Positions 47,084 to 57,773 of a DNA stretch of 64,000 nt are shown piece by piece. Numbering within the stretch: the stretch's first letter is position 1; every line of letters starts with the position of its first letter. The stretch covers positions 6,402,132 to 6,466,131 of the forward strand of contig JAJEKV010000022.1 in NCBI GenBank assembly GCA_021234155.1. Reading direction: 5' to 3'. Below the pieces are notes generated by a model. The model was given only the letters and a program-made list of their open reading frames with translations, ran no database searches and had not been told where the DNA came from. Made by a program: the position numbers and the translations under genes. The DNA comes from Isoetes taiwanensis. Its lineage: Eukaryota; Streptophyta; Lycopodiopsida; Isoetales; Isoetaceae.

Positions 47084-47610
47084 ATGGGTTCCCAAGATCA
47101 AAATTCGAAAAAGGATGAGAAGAAGCTGCAGGTAGGATTTCCCCTCGATTCTTTTAAATTTCTTACATTTTCAACGTATTTGAAATACTTAGGCCGTTTT
47201 TTTTTCTCCAGACCACTGTGATCAGGACGCAGATTCACTGCCAGGGATGCCTCAAGAAGCTGAAGAAAGCCCTGCTGAAGATCGAAGGTAAAATTTAACC
47301 ACTTGGGTCACGAAAATTTGGGTTTAATTCTGCACTGCGTTTGGGATTTCCAGGGGTTGAGACCATTAGTGTTGATTCAAAGGATTATAAGCTGACGGTT
47401 GTGGGAAAAGTGGACTCGAAGAAGGTTCTAAAAGAGCTGCAAAAAACAGGCAAATATGTGGAGCTAGTTCCTCCGGCCAAAGAAGAGAAGAAGGAAGGAA
47501 CAGAGAAAAAAAATCAGCCTCAGGCTCAAGTTCAGCTGCAAGGCATTCCACAAAGCGAGCTCATGTATTTGGATCCCGAACAGAACCCAAACATGTGCCC
47601 CTTCATGTAG
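47084..47610 (+). CDS. Heavy-metal-associated isoprenylated plant protein (HIPP), 3 exons
   Basis: Exons 47084-47131, 47212-47287 and 47354-47610, all with GT-AG introns, give 126 residues. Exon 1 encodes a charged, Lys-rich start (SKKDEKKL). An HMA domain follows (about residues 17-80): TTVIRTQIHCQGCLKKLKKA with the metal-binding Cys-x-x-Cys, then VETISVDSKDYKLTVVGKVD and KVLKELQKTGKYVELV, the usual beta-alpha-beta-beta-alpha-beta pattern. A Lys/Glu- and Gln-rich linker precedes the end NMCPFM, whose last four residues (CPFM) form a CaaX farnesylation-type box. HMA plus CaaX defines the HIPP family, membrane-tethered metal-binding proteins involved in heavy-metal handling and stress. This is the only intact gene in the right third of the window. 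Confidence 0.85.
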
Positions 47611-48460
47611 TTTTTGCAAAATGCTTTAATTAAGTTTTTCTTACCATGAAAAGGAAATGAAGCTGCATGCAAATATGGTAAAAGCTCAGGAGTCTTGTTC
47701 TTTTCAGAAGCCTTGTTGTTATTCAGTGTATATCTACAGAACATTATCTGCATAATATCAAATATATACTTGAAGAGGGACTAATGACTGCACTTTTTTG
47801 AGACTGTTCTTGCTTGGAAGAGAGAAAGACAACCCACAGACTGAATATCTAAATTAAACATATAATTCTGCAGAAATGTATTTACCCTAATAAATACTAA
47901 AGCTCCTCTGCTGAAACTGGAATTGTCCTAGTGTGCAAATCTGAGAAGATGGAGCAGCTCGATCAAGTTGGATTCAGAATATCCTCAGCTTTAGACAAGA
48001 GACCAGTGTTTAGACAAGAGACCACTGTTGGGGCAAACTTTTTATGTCCCACCGGAAAATTTCCTAGCCTTACTTTGACCCATCGGGTATCTTATGTTTA
48101 GAGCCGGAAATTTTCATTGTCTTAAATTTTCATTGTCTTAATAGAAAACTAGCCTATAAGAAAACTCACCGGAAAAATTCTTACGATACACTAAACCAGA
48201 AAATTTGCAATTTCAACCAATTGGTTTATAGTGTTCCCCGGACTTTGCCCAATACTGCGAGAGACTTGTTCATTTTAAGGGCCAATGATATTCAGACTCT
48301 CATGTCTAACCATTTACTTGACATTCTTGTCTTATCCGTATACTAGTCTCATCTCAACCCTTGATCCAGAGATATACCAGAGGATATGCCATATCCTCTA
48401 ACCATGACCGTAGAGCTAAAAGGAAGATGGGGTCAAACCCCAATTTCCACGTCAGTCTAA
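47611..48460. other. Spacer downstream of the HIPP gene
   Basis: No gene. A short direct repeat (TTTAGACAAGAGACCA) occurs twice at about 47992-48024, and AAATTTTCATTGTCTTAA occurs twice around 48109-48141. Confidence 0.4.
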
Positions 48461-48900
48461 GGTTCTGATGCCATGGTCCCTAGTCAATCATACATAACAG
48501 AAGCTCTTCTTCTGTAACATACATTGAATTATAACATTAAAAACATTACATAATAACAAAAACAAGAATGTGGAACAAACAAAAGCTTGTCTCTTCCATA
48601 AGATACATTGAATTATAACAGGACAAGAAGAATATAATTGAATAACAAGAACAAGAATTGTGGAACAAAGAGTCTGAGACAACTCTGAGCAGTATTACAA
48701 GCTGCCATTTCAGTTAACAAGAGCACTTCCTCAACATAGCACTCTATAAGATTGCAATAAAGTGAACTCCATGAAGGAACATGCACTTCTGTAGGGAAGC
48801 GCATGGTAATGATGATAATCACGCACTTCGAAACACACAGAATTGCATAATATTTGTGATTTCTATGCTATTTTCCTTTCTGCTACATAACAAAGAGACC
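48461..48900 (-). mobile_element. Possible LTR retrotransposon LTR end with primer-binding-site-like motif
   Basis: On the minus strand TGGCATCAGAACC (about 48475-48463) resembles the initiator-methionine tRNA primer-binding site (TGGTATCAGAGCC), placed just after what would be the LTR 3' end. The putative LTR contains a duplicated segment of about 110 bases (ACATTGAATTATAACA at about 48521 and 48604). No internal coding region is attached. Tentative. Confidence 0.3.
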
Positions 48901-50431
48901 TTAACAGAGAGAGCTTGTAACAGTGAAACAAAGTGCCCTCATAAATAGTTTCTCAACCATAAACAGTAGAAGAAAGTGAGCTTCATAAATCAGTTGTGTG
49001 CCCATGCTCCACAACAATGCCTCCACTTGACACCTTCCACAAGCTTCCCTGTGCCAAAGCAGAATTGTTGAAGAAAATACCGGCACAAAAAAAAAGCCTA
49101 CATGCCTCCACGGGCATGCAAGCAGGAGAAGATACATATTATTCTAACATGGAGTGCTTCAAAGAAAGCAAAAAAATAGAAATGGTAAAAAAAGTTCGAT
49201 TGAAGAGGTCGGATATGGCAGCAACTCCGACAGCATCAAAGATGCCCGGATGTCCACCGCGATACCCATCTCCACGCGACCTGTCCTTCCTAAAAAGCCC
49301 AACTGACCAAAACCACAGAGGAAACCTAAGTTACTAACCTTGGCTGACCATTAAAAGACCAAAACCTATATACTGACGTCAGCATTATACGAAAAAGGCA
49401 TACGAATACCCCCCATAATAAACCATTACAACCCATATGTAATTTGCCCACTCCACACTCCACAATTGTGCCATAGAAAATGTTACTTATGCTAGCATCG
49501 GTTTCGATTAATGATACTGTTTTTTTCTAACTATGTTGGACAGTACGAACTGCTCTACTATAGAGAAAAAACACTCATTGAGCACAGAATATAACCTAAT
49601 ATTAGAACATTGGAGGCTTCCTACAAACCAACTATTGAATACGAATATGCACGCCTAAGAAGGGCTTATGTACAGTTTGGCTGTGAAGTCAGGGCAGCAT
49701 TGCAGTCTTCAACTGCTATTGACCAATTTTAGATCGACTTGCAGCCCGGTTGCAGAGAGAGAGAGAGAGAAATTGCATTACCTGGATCTACGTCCAAGCC
49801 CTCAATATACATTGTGCATAACTCAAAATATTTGCTCGTGATTATTGAGGAGTCGTAAGGCTTCACAACTTCAAGCAAATTTTCTGTTTTGTACAGCCCT
49901 TCATTTTGGGTTTCTGAGTTTTATTTGTCTGGTTTTTTTTTGCTTGAGTCCAGATTGAGCCATGGTATCTCAGCATCAAGGACTTTCGATGGAGCTCAGG
50001 AATAGAATCGAAAGAGTTTGCAATACCCACAACAGTGGATGGTCCATTTCAGCATGTAACTCAACCCCTTGATTTAGCTTTAAGGATTAAAAGCCATTAC
50101 TTACACTTGCATCACAAGAACAATATAATTGCCAACAATAAATCCTATTCAACATCTAGTGGCAACCCACTTATTTGCTCAATGATGGAATTTTTAAAAC
50201 CATGCATAAATACCTTAGCTTTTGCTCAATGATGGAATTTTTAGAATCATGAATAACCACCTTAGGTTGTTTGAGAGTGATTTAAAAAATAGACCTTGCC
50301 TATAAGCATGAATCATAAAAAGCATCTAACATACATGCCTTTGACCACTACTTACATTTGATATTAATAGCAAAATAGTACTAAATATTTCATTTAAATA
50401 GCAAGTCCAACTATGCAGGTTTGGAACCAAA
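48901..50431. other. Gene-free spacer
   Basis: No gene recognised. A (GA)n microsatellite lies at about 49756-49772. AATGATGGAATTTTTA recurs at about 50180 and 50229. Confidence 0.4.
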
Positions 50432-50471
50432 CAAATGTTCGCGGCGGCCTTGGCGGCCGCGATAAATTTCT
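50432..50471. repeat. GC-rich palindrome, site 3
   Basis: AAATGTTCGCGGCGGCC-TT-GGCGGCCGCGATAAATTTCT type block, opposite in orientation to sites 1 and 2. One arm has CGG inserted/shifted, so it is slightly imperfect. Confidence 0.75.
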
Positions 50472-51078
50472 TGTTATAATAATGGTTGGCTTCTGGTTCC
50501 TGGAATAATATGCAATATGGCACCCAAAGGCTTCTGCTCTTTGCACCACATCCATTCTTGGACTGCTCTATTCATTCTTGGACTGCTCTATTTGCCAATC
50601 AGTCTGGTTCTCTTGGGTTTGTTGTAATAGTTCTTAGGGATATGGGGTAACAATATCTTCATTTTTTAATGTTTGGTGCTTCGAACCATTGCTTTTCTCA
50701 ACCAATCTATTTAATGGTTCCAAACATTGTTTCTTTATAACAAACTTACCTTATGGTACCCATTGTTTAAAGGCTATTGTCCCATGCTACCATGGTACCC
50801 CAATGCTTCAATTCTCTTCTTGCTATCGTGTCCATAGCTTTTCCCTCAGTCTTGGGTGAGCCTAATAACCCACCCCTAAGAAACAATACTGCCTAGTCCA
50901 CGGTCTACCATTCTTGCATAGAATGCGTAACCCAAATGAAATCCAAAGATCCCACACCAAGGCTATAGCACAACAACACTCAAAAACTAACAGTCTTACA
51001 CTAGGAAGCTTTGGCACTAAGAATTCCTCGCACTATCTCGAATAATCACACCTCAAACTGGAAAACAAGTCGAACAAA
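50472..51078. other. Spacer between palindrome sites
   Basis: No gene. CATTCTTGGACTGCTCTATT is repeated in tandem at about 50551-50591. Confidence 0.4.
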
Positions 51079-51119
51079 AGAAATGTTCGCGGCGGCCTTG
51101 GCCGCCGCGATAAATTTCT
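51079..51119. repeat. GC-rich 41-bp palindrome, site 4
   Basis: Reads as the reverse complement of sites 1 and 2 with a fully paired GC core. It lies 2 bases before a large foldback element. Confidence 0.85.
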
Positions 51120-51121
51120 TG

Positions 51122-51566
51122 TAACATGAAACTATAAAATATTAAAACTATAACACATCATACACCATAGAACCATAATATATTCTTGTGGCCACGTGCC
51201 AATTCCTCAGCGACTGCTGACGTGGCCACCTCAGCAGTCCGCACACCCACGTCATGCATGACATGGCCTGTACGTGCCCGATTCATTAAGGCACTTTTTT
51301 AAGGATCGGGGATGCAGCCAGAAATAACTGCATTCTGGCTGCATCCTCGATCCTCAAAAAAGTCTGGCTGCATCCTCGATCCTCAAAAAAGTGCCTTAAT
51401 GAATGTCGGGCACGTACAGGCCATGTCATGCATGACGTGGGTGTGCAGACAGCTGACGTGGCCACGTCAGCAGTCGCTGAGGAATTGGCACGTGGGCACA
51501 AGAATATATTATGGTTCTATGGTGTATAATGTGTTATAGTTTTAATATTTTATAGTTTAATGTTAT
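51122..51566. mobile_element. 445-bp foldback element
   Basis: Left arm TAACATGAAACTATAAAAT... at 51122 pairs with the right arm ...ATTTTATAGTTTAATGTTA ending at 51566, and pairing continues through CCAATTCCTCAGCGACTGCTGACGTGG, CATGTCATGCATGACGTGG-like and AGTGCCTTAATGAAT words to the centre near 51345. Arms are roughly 200 bp with small differences. Near the centre, CTGGCTGCATCCTCGATCC is repeated, so one arm has a local duplication. No coding capacity. Confidence 0.85.
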
Positions 51567-52309
51567 GGTTGTATAATTGTCTTCTCTGCTCATTTAAATC
51601 GTGCACTCTTCCCCTTCCTCGACTCCGACTGATTCATCCTCCTCTGTTTCATCGAACTCCTTCGTCCTTTGTTTCTTCTATTCCTGCTGGGTGATCGACC
51701 GACAAACACCTCTGCAACCTATTCTTATGACAGCCGCTTGGGCGACGGATCGTGACGCATCCAGTGCCGAAGTTTTCGCACAGATCGAGTCCTCCAAAGG
51801 CCGCCATTGTCTAAGAAGAAATTGACATTCTTTTTAGTAAGTTTTCTAGCACTATTTTTACCATTGATCTTGTTATTGTTATATGCTTTAGTGTATTCTT
51901 ACTTACTTCTTCCTTAGCAAATCTGCCAGGTACGTTCTTTCCTTATGTTATCTTGTTTTATTCAGGTCCTGTCAGGACCAGGATCATTGTTTTCTGTTTT
52001 TTTTTTTTTGTTTGGAAGCCAGTTCCGTATTCTTTGTTTGTATTATTTAATTGAATGCCTCATTGTTGCCATTTAATCATAACTACGAATAGGGACAAGC
52101 AACCGAAATTGCCCACTAGGAATCCTACAAAGACAGGTAAGAGAAGGAAAAAATTGCAGAGCAAACACGAAAACCAAAGAAACAACGATGAATGTTTCAT
52201 TGCACGGAGCATTTCTAACACCTAAATTAACTGTGAAGATGTTAGGTAGTTTAGAGCGTTGCATAGACCTTTCTAACACATAATACATCCTCCCTGCAAT
52301 CTACACCCT
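51567..52309. other. Gene-free spacer
   Basis: No gene recognised. A poly-T run lies at about 51997-52009. Confidence 0.35.
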
Positions 52310-52630
52310 GCAATCTCGACTCGCGAGTCGAGAATCCCTCACCCAGCCAGCACTCCAGGAAGTACTGTCCCTGGCGAGTCGAGAATGCCTTAGCCAGCCA
52401 AGACTCCTATTCTCGACTCGCGAGTTGCGAATGCCCCAGCCAGCCAACGCTCCTATTCTTGACTCACTATTCTCGATTCGCGAGTCGAGAATGCCTCAGC
52501 CAGCCAATGCTCCTATTCTCGACTCGCTATGCCTCAGCCAGCCAACACTCCTATTCTTGACTCGCTATTCTCGACTCGCAGTTGAGAATGCCTTAGCCAG
52601 CCAACGCTAGTCTACTCCCCCTATTCTCGA
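52310..52630. repeat. Minisatellite with CTCGACTCGCGAGTCGAG palindromes
   Basis: About six imperfect units built on CTCGACTCGCGAGTCGAG (an 18-base perfect palindrome) followed by AATGCC(T)CAGCCAGCCAA-CTCCTATT. A single related unit sits in the giant transposon at 4497-4600. Confidence 0.8.
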
Positions 52631-52739
52631 AACGCGAGTCAAGGATGCAGCCATCCAGACTGGATCCCTTTACTCTAGCGCCTTTGAGGATAGGGGCTCA
52701 GTCTTGGTAGTCGCATACTAGATACGCGAGTCGAGAGGA

Positions 52740-53715
52740 CCATAAGGAGGGCTAGGGGCTTTCTCGACCCTTAACCTGCCCAAGCTCTAGTGCATTCTCC
52801 AGTGTCGAGTTGCAGGTGCCTCTACCCAGTCAAAGCCACTCTCCTTCGAACCATCTTCCTCAAATTGCGAAGGGGAGGGGCTCGGACTAGGTGGAGACCT
52901 CTGCGACTAACCATAGGGGAGTGCATTTGAACTGCATCCCTAAGGAGGGTTGGGGGCTTTCTCGACTTGCGAGTCGAGAAGGCCCTCGAGTCTTACACAC
53001 AACAATGCAGACTTCTTATCCCACATCCGCCCTTGACCTGCCCAAGCTCTAGTGCATTCTCCAGTGTCGAGTCACAGGTGCCTCTACCTCAGAGCCACTC
53101 TCCTTCGAACCATCTTCCTCGAATATTGCGAAGGGGAGGGGCTCAGACTGGGTGGAGGCCTCTGCGACTAACCACAGGGGATGCATTTGGACTGCATTTC
53201 TAAGGAGGGCTGGGGGCTTTCTCGACTCGCGAGTCGAGAAGGCCCTCGAGTCTTACACACAGCAATGCGGACTCCTTATCCCACATCTGCCCTTGACCTG
53301 CCCAAGCTCTAGTGCATTCTCAAAGTTGTCGAGTCAGCAGTGCCTCTACCCGCCGAGCCACTCTTCTTGAACCATCTTCCTCGAATACGCGAAGGAAGGG
53401 GCTCGGGACCGGGAGGCCTCTCATGACTAGCCCATGTGGGAATGCATTTGAACCCCATCCCTAAGGAGGGCTGGGGCTTTCTCGATTTCATGAAGTCGAG
53501 AAGGCCCTTGAGTCTTACACACAACAATGCAGACTCCTTATCCCACATCTGCCCTTGATCTGCCGAAGCTCTAGTGCATTCTCTAGTGTCCAGTCGCAGG
53601 TGCCTCTAGCCAGTATGAGCCACGCTCCTTCGAACCATCTTTGTCAAATATTGCAAAGGGGAGGGGCTCAGACTGGGTGGAGGGCTCTGCGACTAACCAC
53701 AGGGGAATGTATTCC
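52740..53715. repeat. Tandem array of 260-bp units
   Basis: The GGGGGCTTTCTCGACTCGCG block recurs at 52961, 53221 and 53481, exactly 260 bases apart, with partial units before and after (about 3.8 units in total). Each unit carries TGACCTGCCCAAGCTCTAG, GTGCCTCTA and CTCCTTCGAACCATCTT landmarks. ORFs in it reflect the repeat period only. Confidence 0.85.
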
Positions 53716-53860
53716 AACCAAAACTACCAAAATATGGAGTTGTTCGCGAGTTACTCTGATTGGTTGCTCCCTTGCTCAGCATCTCTCAACCCCGAAAGTA
53801 TCTCGACGCTGAAATATGCTCAACAAGGAAACAACCAATCGATCGAGCTTTCGAGTAGGT

Positions 53861-54175
53861 TCACATTCTAAATAAGTCTAGCATGCCTAACAACATTTCT
53901 GAAACAAGCATCCTAATAAAACAGTGGTAAGCACTCACCTCTTCTCGCAAGTACTCTTTGGGCCATTGTATCACAGATCCTGCAGCCTCTCCGAGGGTCT
54001 TTGCTTCTTCTGTCGGCCTCATCAACAAGGCATCTACATCAAAAACTTGTGTGAAAGCGATTCTTGTGTATCCCTTCTCCATGGCGCTGCAATGAAGAGT
54101 GCACGTGTCCTCTAGCTCATCTCCCGCTGCTACCTTGAACCCACGTACATCGATCAAATCATCTAGTTTCAACAA
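53861..54175 (-). pseudogene. DUF8039-like domain fragment
   Basis: A 104-codon minus-strand open frame without ATG. It reads DLIDVRGFKVAAGDELEDTC (domain start), then KGYTRIAFTQVFDVDALLMRPT and TLGEAAGSVIQWPKEYL, the end signature G(S/T)xIxWP. It has the same domain layout as the two copies at 6400-6920 but a different sequence. It lies directly beside the CTCGACTCGCGAGTCGAG-type repeats, one unit of which is also found in the giant transposon. The rest of the gene is missing. Confidence 0.5.
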
Positions 54176-54979
54176 AACACTCAGTTAGATGGAGATACAT
54201 ATTAAACCGCTGTTAGGAGCTTACAACATCGTGGTGCCATGGCGAGAAGTCGTTCGGAATCTCTCTCGGCCTTCGGCTGCTAAGACCCGATAAAACTATG
54301 CGCCTGATAAACTCCACTGCGCTCGCTACACTTAGTCCCTCTCAATGTAAAATTTCGAATGTGTTTGGGTGGGCTAAAGATCTTAGCCTGCCTTTTTCCC
54401 TTGAATGATTGTATGTCCTTAATTTCAAATTTAAGAACACGGTTCAACACGCCGGAACCTATTTTTTATGCGCAGTCCCAAAATCACAAAGTCTCGGAAG
54501 AGACTAAGTTTAGAAGGGGATTCGAGCAGCAAGAGACAGCACCAGCATCAAGACATGACGACTCCAACAAAGAAGCGGGGCGTCAGATGTGACGCTTCCT
54601 ACAAAATATATGGCGCCCGGCCGTACACTCCGTAGGAAATCCCCCATCCGGTCCTCCGACCGCACGGGCCCTCCGTCTATCCCGCACTCCAGGGTATCCC
54701 TAGTGCGGGAAGGGGACACGAAGGTGTCTTGCGTGCCCTTCCTCTACGGGCTCCTATCGTAGCGGAAGCATAAACATCGTCAGAACTAGCAATAGCAATA
54801 CATCACACTACCTCGAAGGGTAGCACATCCACATATCCATAACTACATCAGAGATAAACATACACCGTAAAATATGAGGAGCTCCTACCCAAGGCTCAGA
54901 CTCTTGGGGGAAAGTTGACTGACGGCTAGGTCTCAAGATAGAGCAGACCGAGTCATAACAGTGGCGGGGCTGGCTATAG
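54176..54979. other. Gene-free spacer
   Basis: No gene recognised; short ORFs on both strands show no domain. Confidence 0.35.
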
Positions 54980-55620
54980 ACAATGGCTAGGGTTGACCAC
55001 TCCAACCGCCCCTCCTGTGCATACTTTGCAGATGGGCTAGATCAGGCTCTGGTATGACTCTAGCCTTCCGGATATGCAACCCCATGGTATCACCCATCGG
55101 GACTACTCCAGGTTGCATCTCCCTGGTCCGTCGAGGCAGGAAGGGTTGCATCTCCCCTTCCCAAGGTCTAGAGGTTCCTCGGGTAGCTAGAGAATCGTGG
55201 CGACACACGATTCGTCCCCGACTTACCCCCAAAACAAGAGCCAGGCCAACACTTGCAACTCTTGAGAGGCAGGGCAACACCATTGCCCCAGGAGGTGTCG
55301 GACCCATGCTCGGCCCACACAAAGTGACCGGCCATAAGCCTAGCCCGCTATGGGGTCCCCCGTAGCCACGCTCAGCAGGGACCCTCCCTTCGTATCTTCT
55401 CTAGCTCTGTTGTGTGGTGCTGAGTCACATCATAGCCCCCGTACCCCGTGGGGTTCCTATGCACAGGCCGCATAATAATAGGAACTAAAGGGTCTCAGTA
55501 GGAGCATCACTATGTAAGGCTACTAGGTTTCTACCCCCCTTCCCAATACAAGAGGAGCAAACATGATCAATCAATATCACATAACATGATAATCATGATA
55601 ATCATCAGAATAACATCTAA
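54980..55620. repeat. Dispersed repeat, copy 2
   Basis: Diverged relative of 14970-15660 in the same orientation (ATGGCTAGG, CCGCCCCTCCTGTGCATAC, TGTGTGGTGCTGAGTCACAT). No gypsy coding sequence is attached here, so it could be a solo LTR or a non-coding fragment of that family. Confidence 0.55.
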
Positions 55621-57083
55621 CCTAATGATACATATCTAACTTACAGTTAGGGTTCCTTGATTAGGGTTCAAGATGTTGAATAAGGGTTCTAGGATAGCTC
55701 TACTCTAGATACAACATACTGAACCATCTGGAGTGCTAACTGCCAGATGAACTACTATGGACGCTACTCCAAATACCTGCTCCCGAAGCGCTCCCTCCCA
55801 CAAGGCCCCCAAAAATGAACTACCGTATAAAAGCATTAACAAACCATCTAGAAACCATGATAGATGTGGTTTTTTATATGGCAATTTATTTGATAGAAGA
55901 AAACCACATCCTATAGTGGTCTTTCAAATTTATAGTGGCTTAGAACATGGTTAATAATGCTAGTTCTAATGTTACAGTGGTTTGCTAAAACTGGTCATAG
56001 TTAATGAGATGGTTTTATTACAAGACTTGTGTACCATTGTGGTTTATAAAAACTATTGCCAGCTTATAAGAAATAGTAATGGTTTGTTATAGTCCCTAGA
56101 TGAATAATGGCAAAATTTGAAGAAGTTTACTATGTTCAAGAACCATGAATAAAAACAATATTTTTTTCTTTGATCATTCAATCCATATTGTTTGACATAT
56201 AACAGCCATACATTGTCAACAAAATTTGCAAGCCTGATCCAATACTTTAGAATAGAAAAGAATAGTTGGAGCAAAAAATAAAGCACATTACCTGCCACCA
56301 GGAAGCAAAATTTAGTGGACCGGCCTTATGTACAAGGCCTTCTAAAGAGTTCACAAGTTCAAAAACCTTGTGTCCTTTCTCATACTGCTTCAAAATGTAG
56401 TATGGAATATTACATCTACATTTAAGCACTTAAGCTACTCTAAAACCTCAATTATTGCTTTTGAACCATGCTATTTAATAACTAATTCCCATTTTTGCAC
56501 CCTACAGTTTGTACCTAGAGGATGTAGCTAATGTAAAGCCCATATGGTATGTGCATGCACGGAATTAAAGAAAACGGCCCTTATATAGTAAAAAAAACTA
56601 GAAAAAAACCCTTATAGGATTTTCTTCGAAACTCTAGATACACCCTCTACCATAGATACATTTTTTTCTATAAATTCCTCTAAATCCCCTACCATATTTG
56701 TACAATTAATTATCTAAATTCAACTAGATCCCTTACCATATTTTTATATTCAGTTTCACAAATTCGGTTAGATCATCTGCAGGTGCCCCTCGATCAAGTT
56801 GTATATATAGTTGACTATTTGAGTGGCCAATTTGAGTGAAGTAGGCATGGTGTGGTGAAACTTGGGGACAACTAGCAGTAGAGGCTTGGAGCAAAGGGTA
56901 GAATGGGGTGGAATGGGTTTGGGGAGGGATTTAAAAGTTGCTTGCACATAATAATTCCTACTCTAATGATATTATATTCACGAATATCCTAGTTTCAATG
57001 ATTCTTTTCTGAATGAAGACTCATATTATTTGTTTGCATGACACAAACAATGGATTTACAGTTCAAATTCACAAAATTATAAT
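55621..57083. other. AT-rich spacer
   Basis: No gene recognised. AATGGTTT / GTGGTTT words recur often at 55860-56100, suggesting decayed simple repeat. Confidence 0.35.
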
Positions 57084-57405
57084 GGGTGAAAGCATGCTAC
57101 GGTGTACCACTTTTGGAACCCTCAAAAGTACCTACACTGGGTACTCTTAAAACTGGTACATTCTGTTTTTTCTTTCCATTAAAATCAATTCAAAAATTTT
57201 GAATTGAAGGTTAATAACATGTTAATCTATAGTATTAGAGAATAACAATACTATTAGAGATTAAAATGAATGAATCAACTCTCAAACTTATTGTTTATTG
57301 AGGCATTTATGCAAGTTTCCAGTACCCAGTGCTAGGTACTTTTTTAGGTAGTTTTGCACTCCCTAAAAAGAACATTAGATGGTACACCCTAGCATGCTTT
57401 CACCC
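57084..57405. mobile_element. MITE with GGGTGAAAGCATGCTA ends, copy 3
   Basis: 322 bp, opposite internal orientation to copies 1 and 2, with the same terminal GGGTGAAAGCATGCTA inverted repeats. Flanked by TAAT at 57080-57083 and 57406-57409: an independent insertion with its own 4-bp target duplication. Confidence 0.88.
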
Positions 57406-57773
57406 TAATGCTAAAAATGGATTGTTAGGGCTAGTTTCTTGTGTTTGGAAATATCTAGGTTGTGTTTACCATTGATCTATTAGGGTGAACCACTATTTAC
57501 TTTGGGTCTTATGGAATTTATAAACTTACTTTAATCCTCGCAAACATAGACAAGCATGTAAAATTGCGCCACACAATATGTAATTGCCTAACCCTTCTCG
57601 CAATATCGAGTTGCTTATGCTAATGTAGACAATGAGCCAACTATTCCCTTGCACAAACTTGCAATTCCAAAACTTGTGTTGTATACATATGAATTTGAGA
57701 GTTGGATGCAACTGCACAATCACTCAACTTGATATCGAAAACTATTCGACCTTCCACCCAATGCACTCCTTAG
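57406..57773. other. Spacer before the 0.6-kb tandem array
   Basis: No gene recognised. Confidence 0.35.

Noticed and set aside
52310-53715. Regular repeats that might be read as a CRISPR array
   Set aside because: Units are contiguous or 260 bp long with no unique spacers of uniform size, and the DNA is eukaryotic nuclear.
53861-54175. Independent host gene
   Set aside because: No ATG, about 100 codons, and the DUF8039-like pattern with adjacent repeats points to a transposon fragment.
54990-55365. Pair of overlapping ORFs of about 105 codons on opposite strands
   Set aside because: They fall within the dispersed repeat shared with 15 kb, where the frame is not conserved.
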